DNA from: an uncultured Nitrospira sp. | Lineage (GTDB): Bacteria > Nitrospirota > Nitrospiria > Nitrospirales > Nitrospiraceae | Assembly: GCA_902500995.1 (NCBI GenBank) | Contig: CABVSR010000018.1 | Span: forward strand, 43,803-87,216 | Reading direction: 5' to 3' | Length of the DNA: 43,414 bases | Program-made: the position numbers and the translations under genes | In this document: positions 43,361 through 43,414 of the stretch, in pieces | Numbering within the stretch: the stretch's first letter is position 1 | Layout of the letters: the number at the start of each line of letters is the position of its first letter | The notes under the pieces: model-generated | The model's database searches: none | What the model saw: only the letters and a program-made list of their open reading frames with translations | What the model was told of the DNA's origin: nothing

Positions 43361-43414
43361 TGACAGGATGCTCAAAATGGCCGTCCAGCAAGGCCGCAGC
43401 GAACGAAGGGACGA
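43361..43414. repeat. Palindromic repeat, copy C, cut by the window edge
   Basis: TGACAGGATGCTCAAAATGG followed by CCGTCCAGCAAGGCCGCAGC is identical to the left 40 bases of copy A. The rest is outside the window. Confidence 0.85.

Overview
The window looks like a piece of chromosome from a high-GC Gram-negative bacterium, most likely a Nitrospira-type organism (phylum Nitrospirota). The basis is indirect: a RuBisCO-like protein, a CADD/TenA-like di-iron protein, many two-component and HD-GYP proteins, DUF3386/DUF5069/DUF748-type proteins, and short palindromic repeats of a kind I associate with Nitrospira. No rRNA or nitrification gene is present to prove it. Genes lie on both strands in short operons. 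No phage, plasmid, transposase or CRISPR array was seen.

Layout. 1-6.8 kb: a truncated secreted cyclase-family gene diverges from a RuBisCO-like protein; then a degenerate HD-GYP protein, a large B12-binding-type radical SAM protein, a 1-Cys peroxiredoxin with a clear terminator, and a pentapeptide-repeat protein. 6.8-17.4 kb: a 980-residue DUF748/AsmA-like envelope protein, tRNA-Arg(TCT), a secreted protein, a Nudix hydrolase, a peptidoglycan-binding/CHAP protein followed by a cytochrome P450, then an rph-rdgB-tRNA-Pro(TGG) unit in which the rdgB stop codon lies inside the tRNA, and a REC/HD-GYP response regulator with an overlapping partner. 17.5-25.9 kb: full-length cobalamin-dependent methionine synthase (metH), small envelope proteins including two with BamE-like motifs, and a translationally coupled pair of a CADD/TenA-like protein and a formylglycine-enzyme-like protein without catalytic cysteines. 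26-34.6 kb: a REC-HPt protein and a REC protein with a Cys-rich tail, a 179-bp inverted-repeat element, an FmdB-type zinc ribbon, a HemW-like radical SAM protein, a ClpS-like adaptor, a Lys/Ala-tailed protein, and DUF3386 and DUF5069 proteins. 34.9-38 kb: a stress cluster (two Usp proteins, a CBS-pair protein, a SnoaL-like protein).

38-43.4 kb is the most accessory-looking part. It has an A+T-richer HEPN-like gene flanked by tiny ORFs, a coupled operon of a nucleotidyltransferase-like protein with lost acidic residues and a TPM-domain membrane protein, and a phospholipase D-like/FAD-monooxygenase operon. Three copies of a roughly 125-130 bp palindromic repeat are scattered through its last 2.9 kb. 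One copy supplies the stop codon of the monooxygenase. An unrelated 179-bp element at 27.5 kb does the same for a response regulator.

I found no complete multi-gene defence or biosynthetic system that I can call new with confidence. The best leads are the gene-end repeats, the rdgB/tRNA overlap, the altered ClpS-like protein, the NTase-like/TPM operon and the HEPN-like gene.
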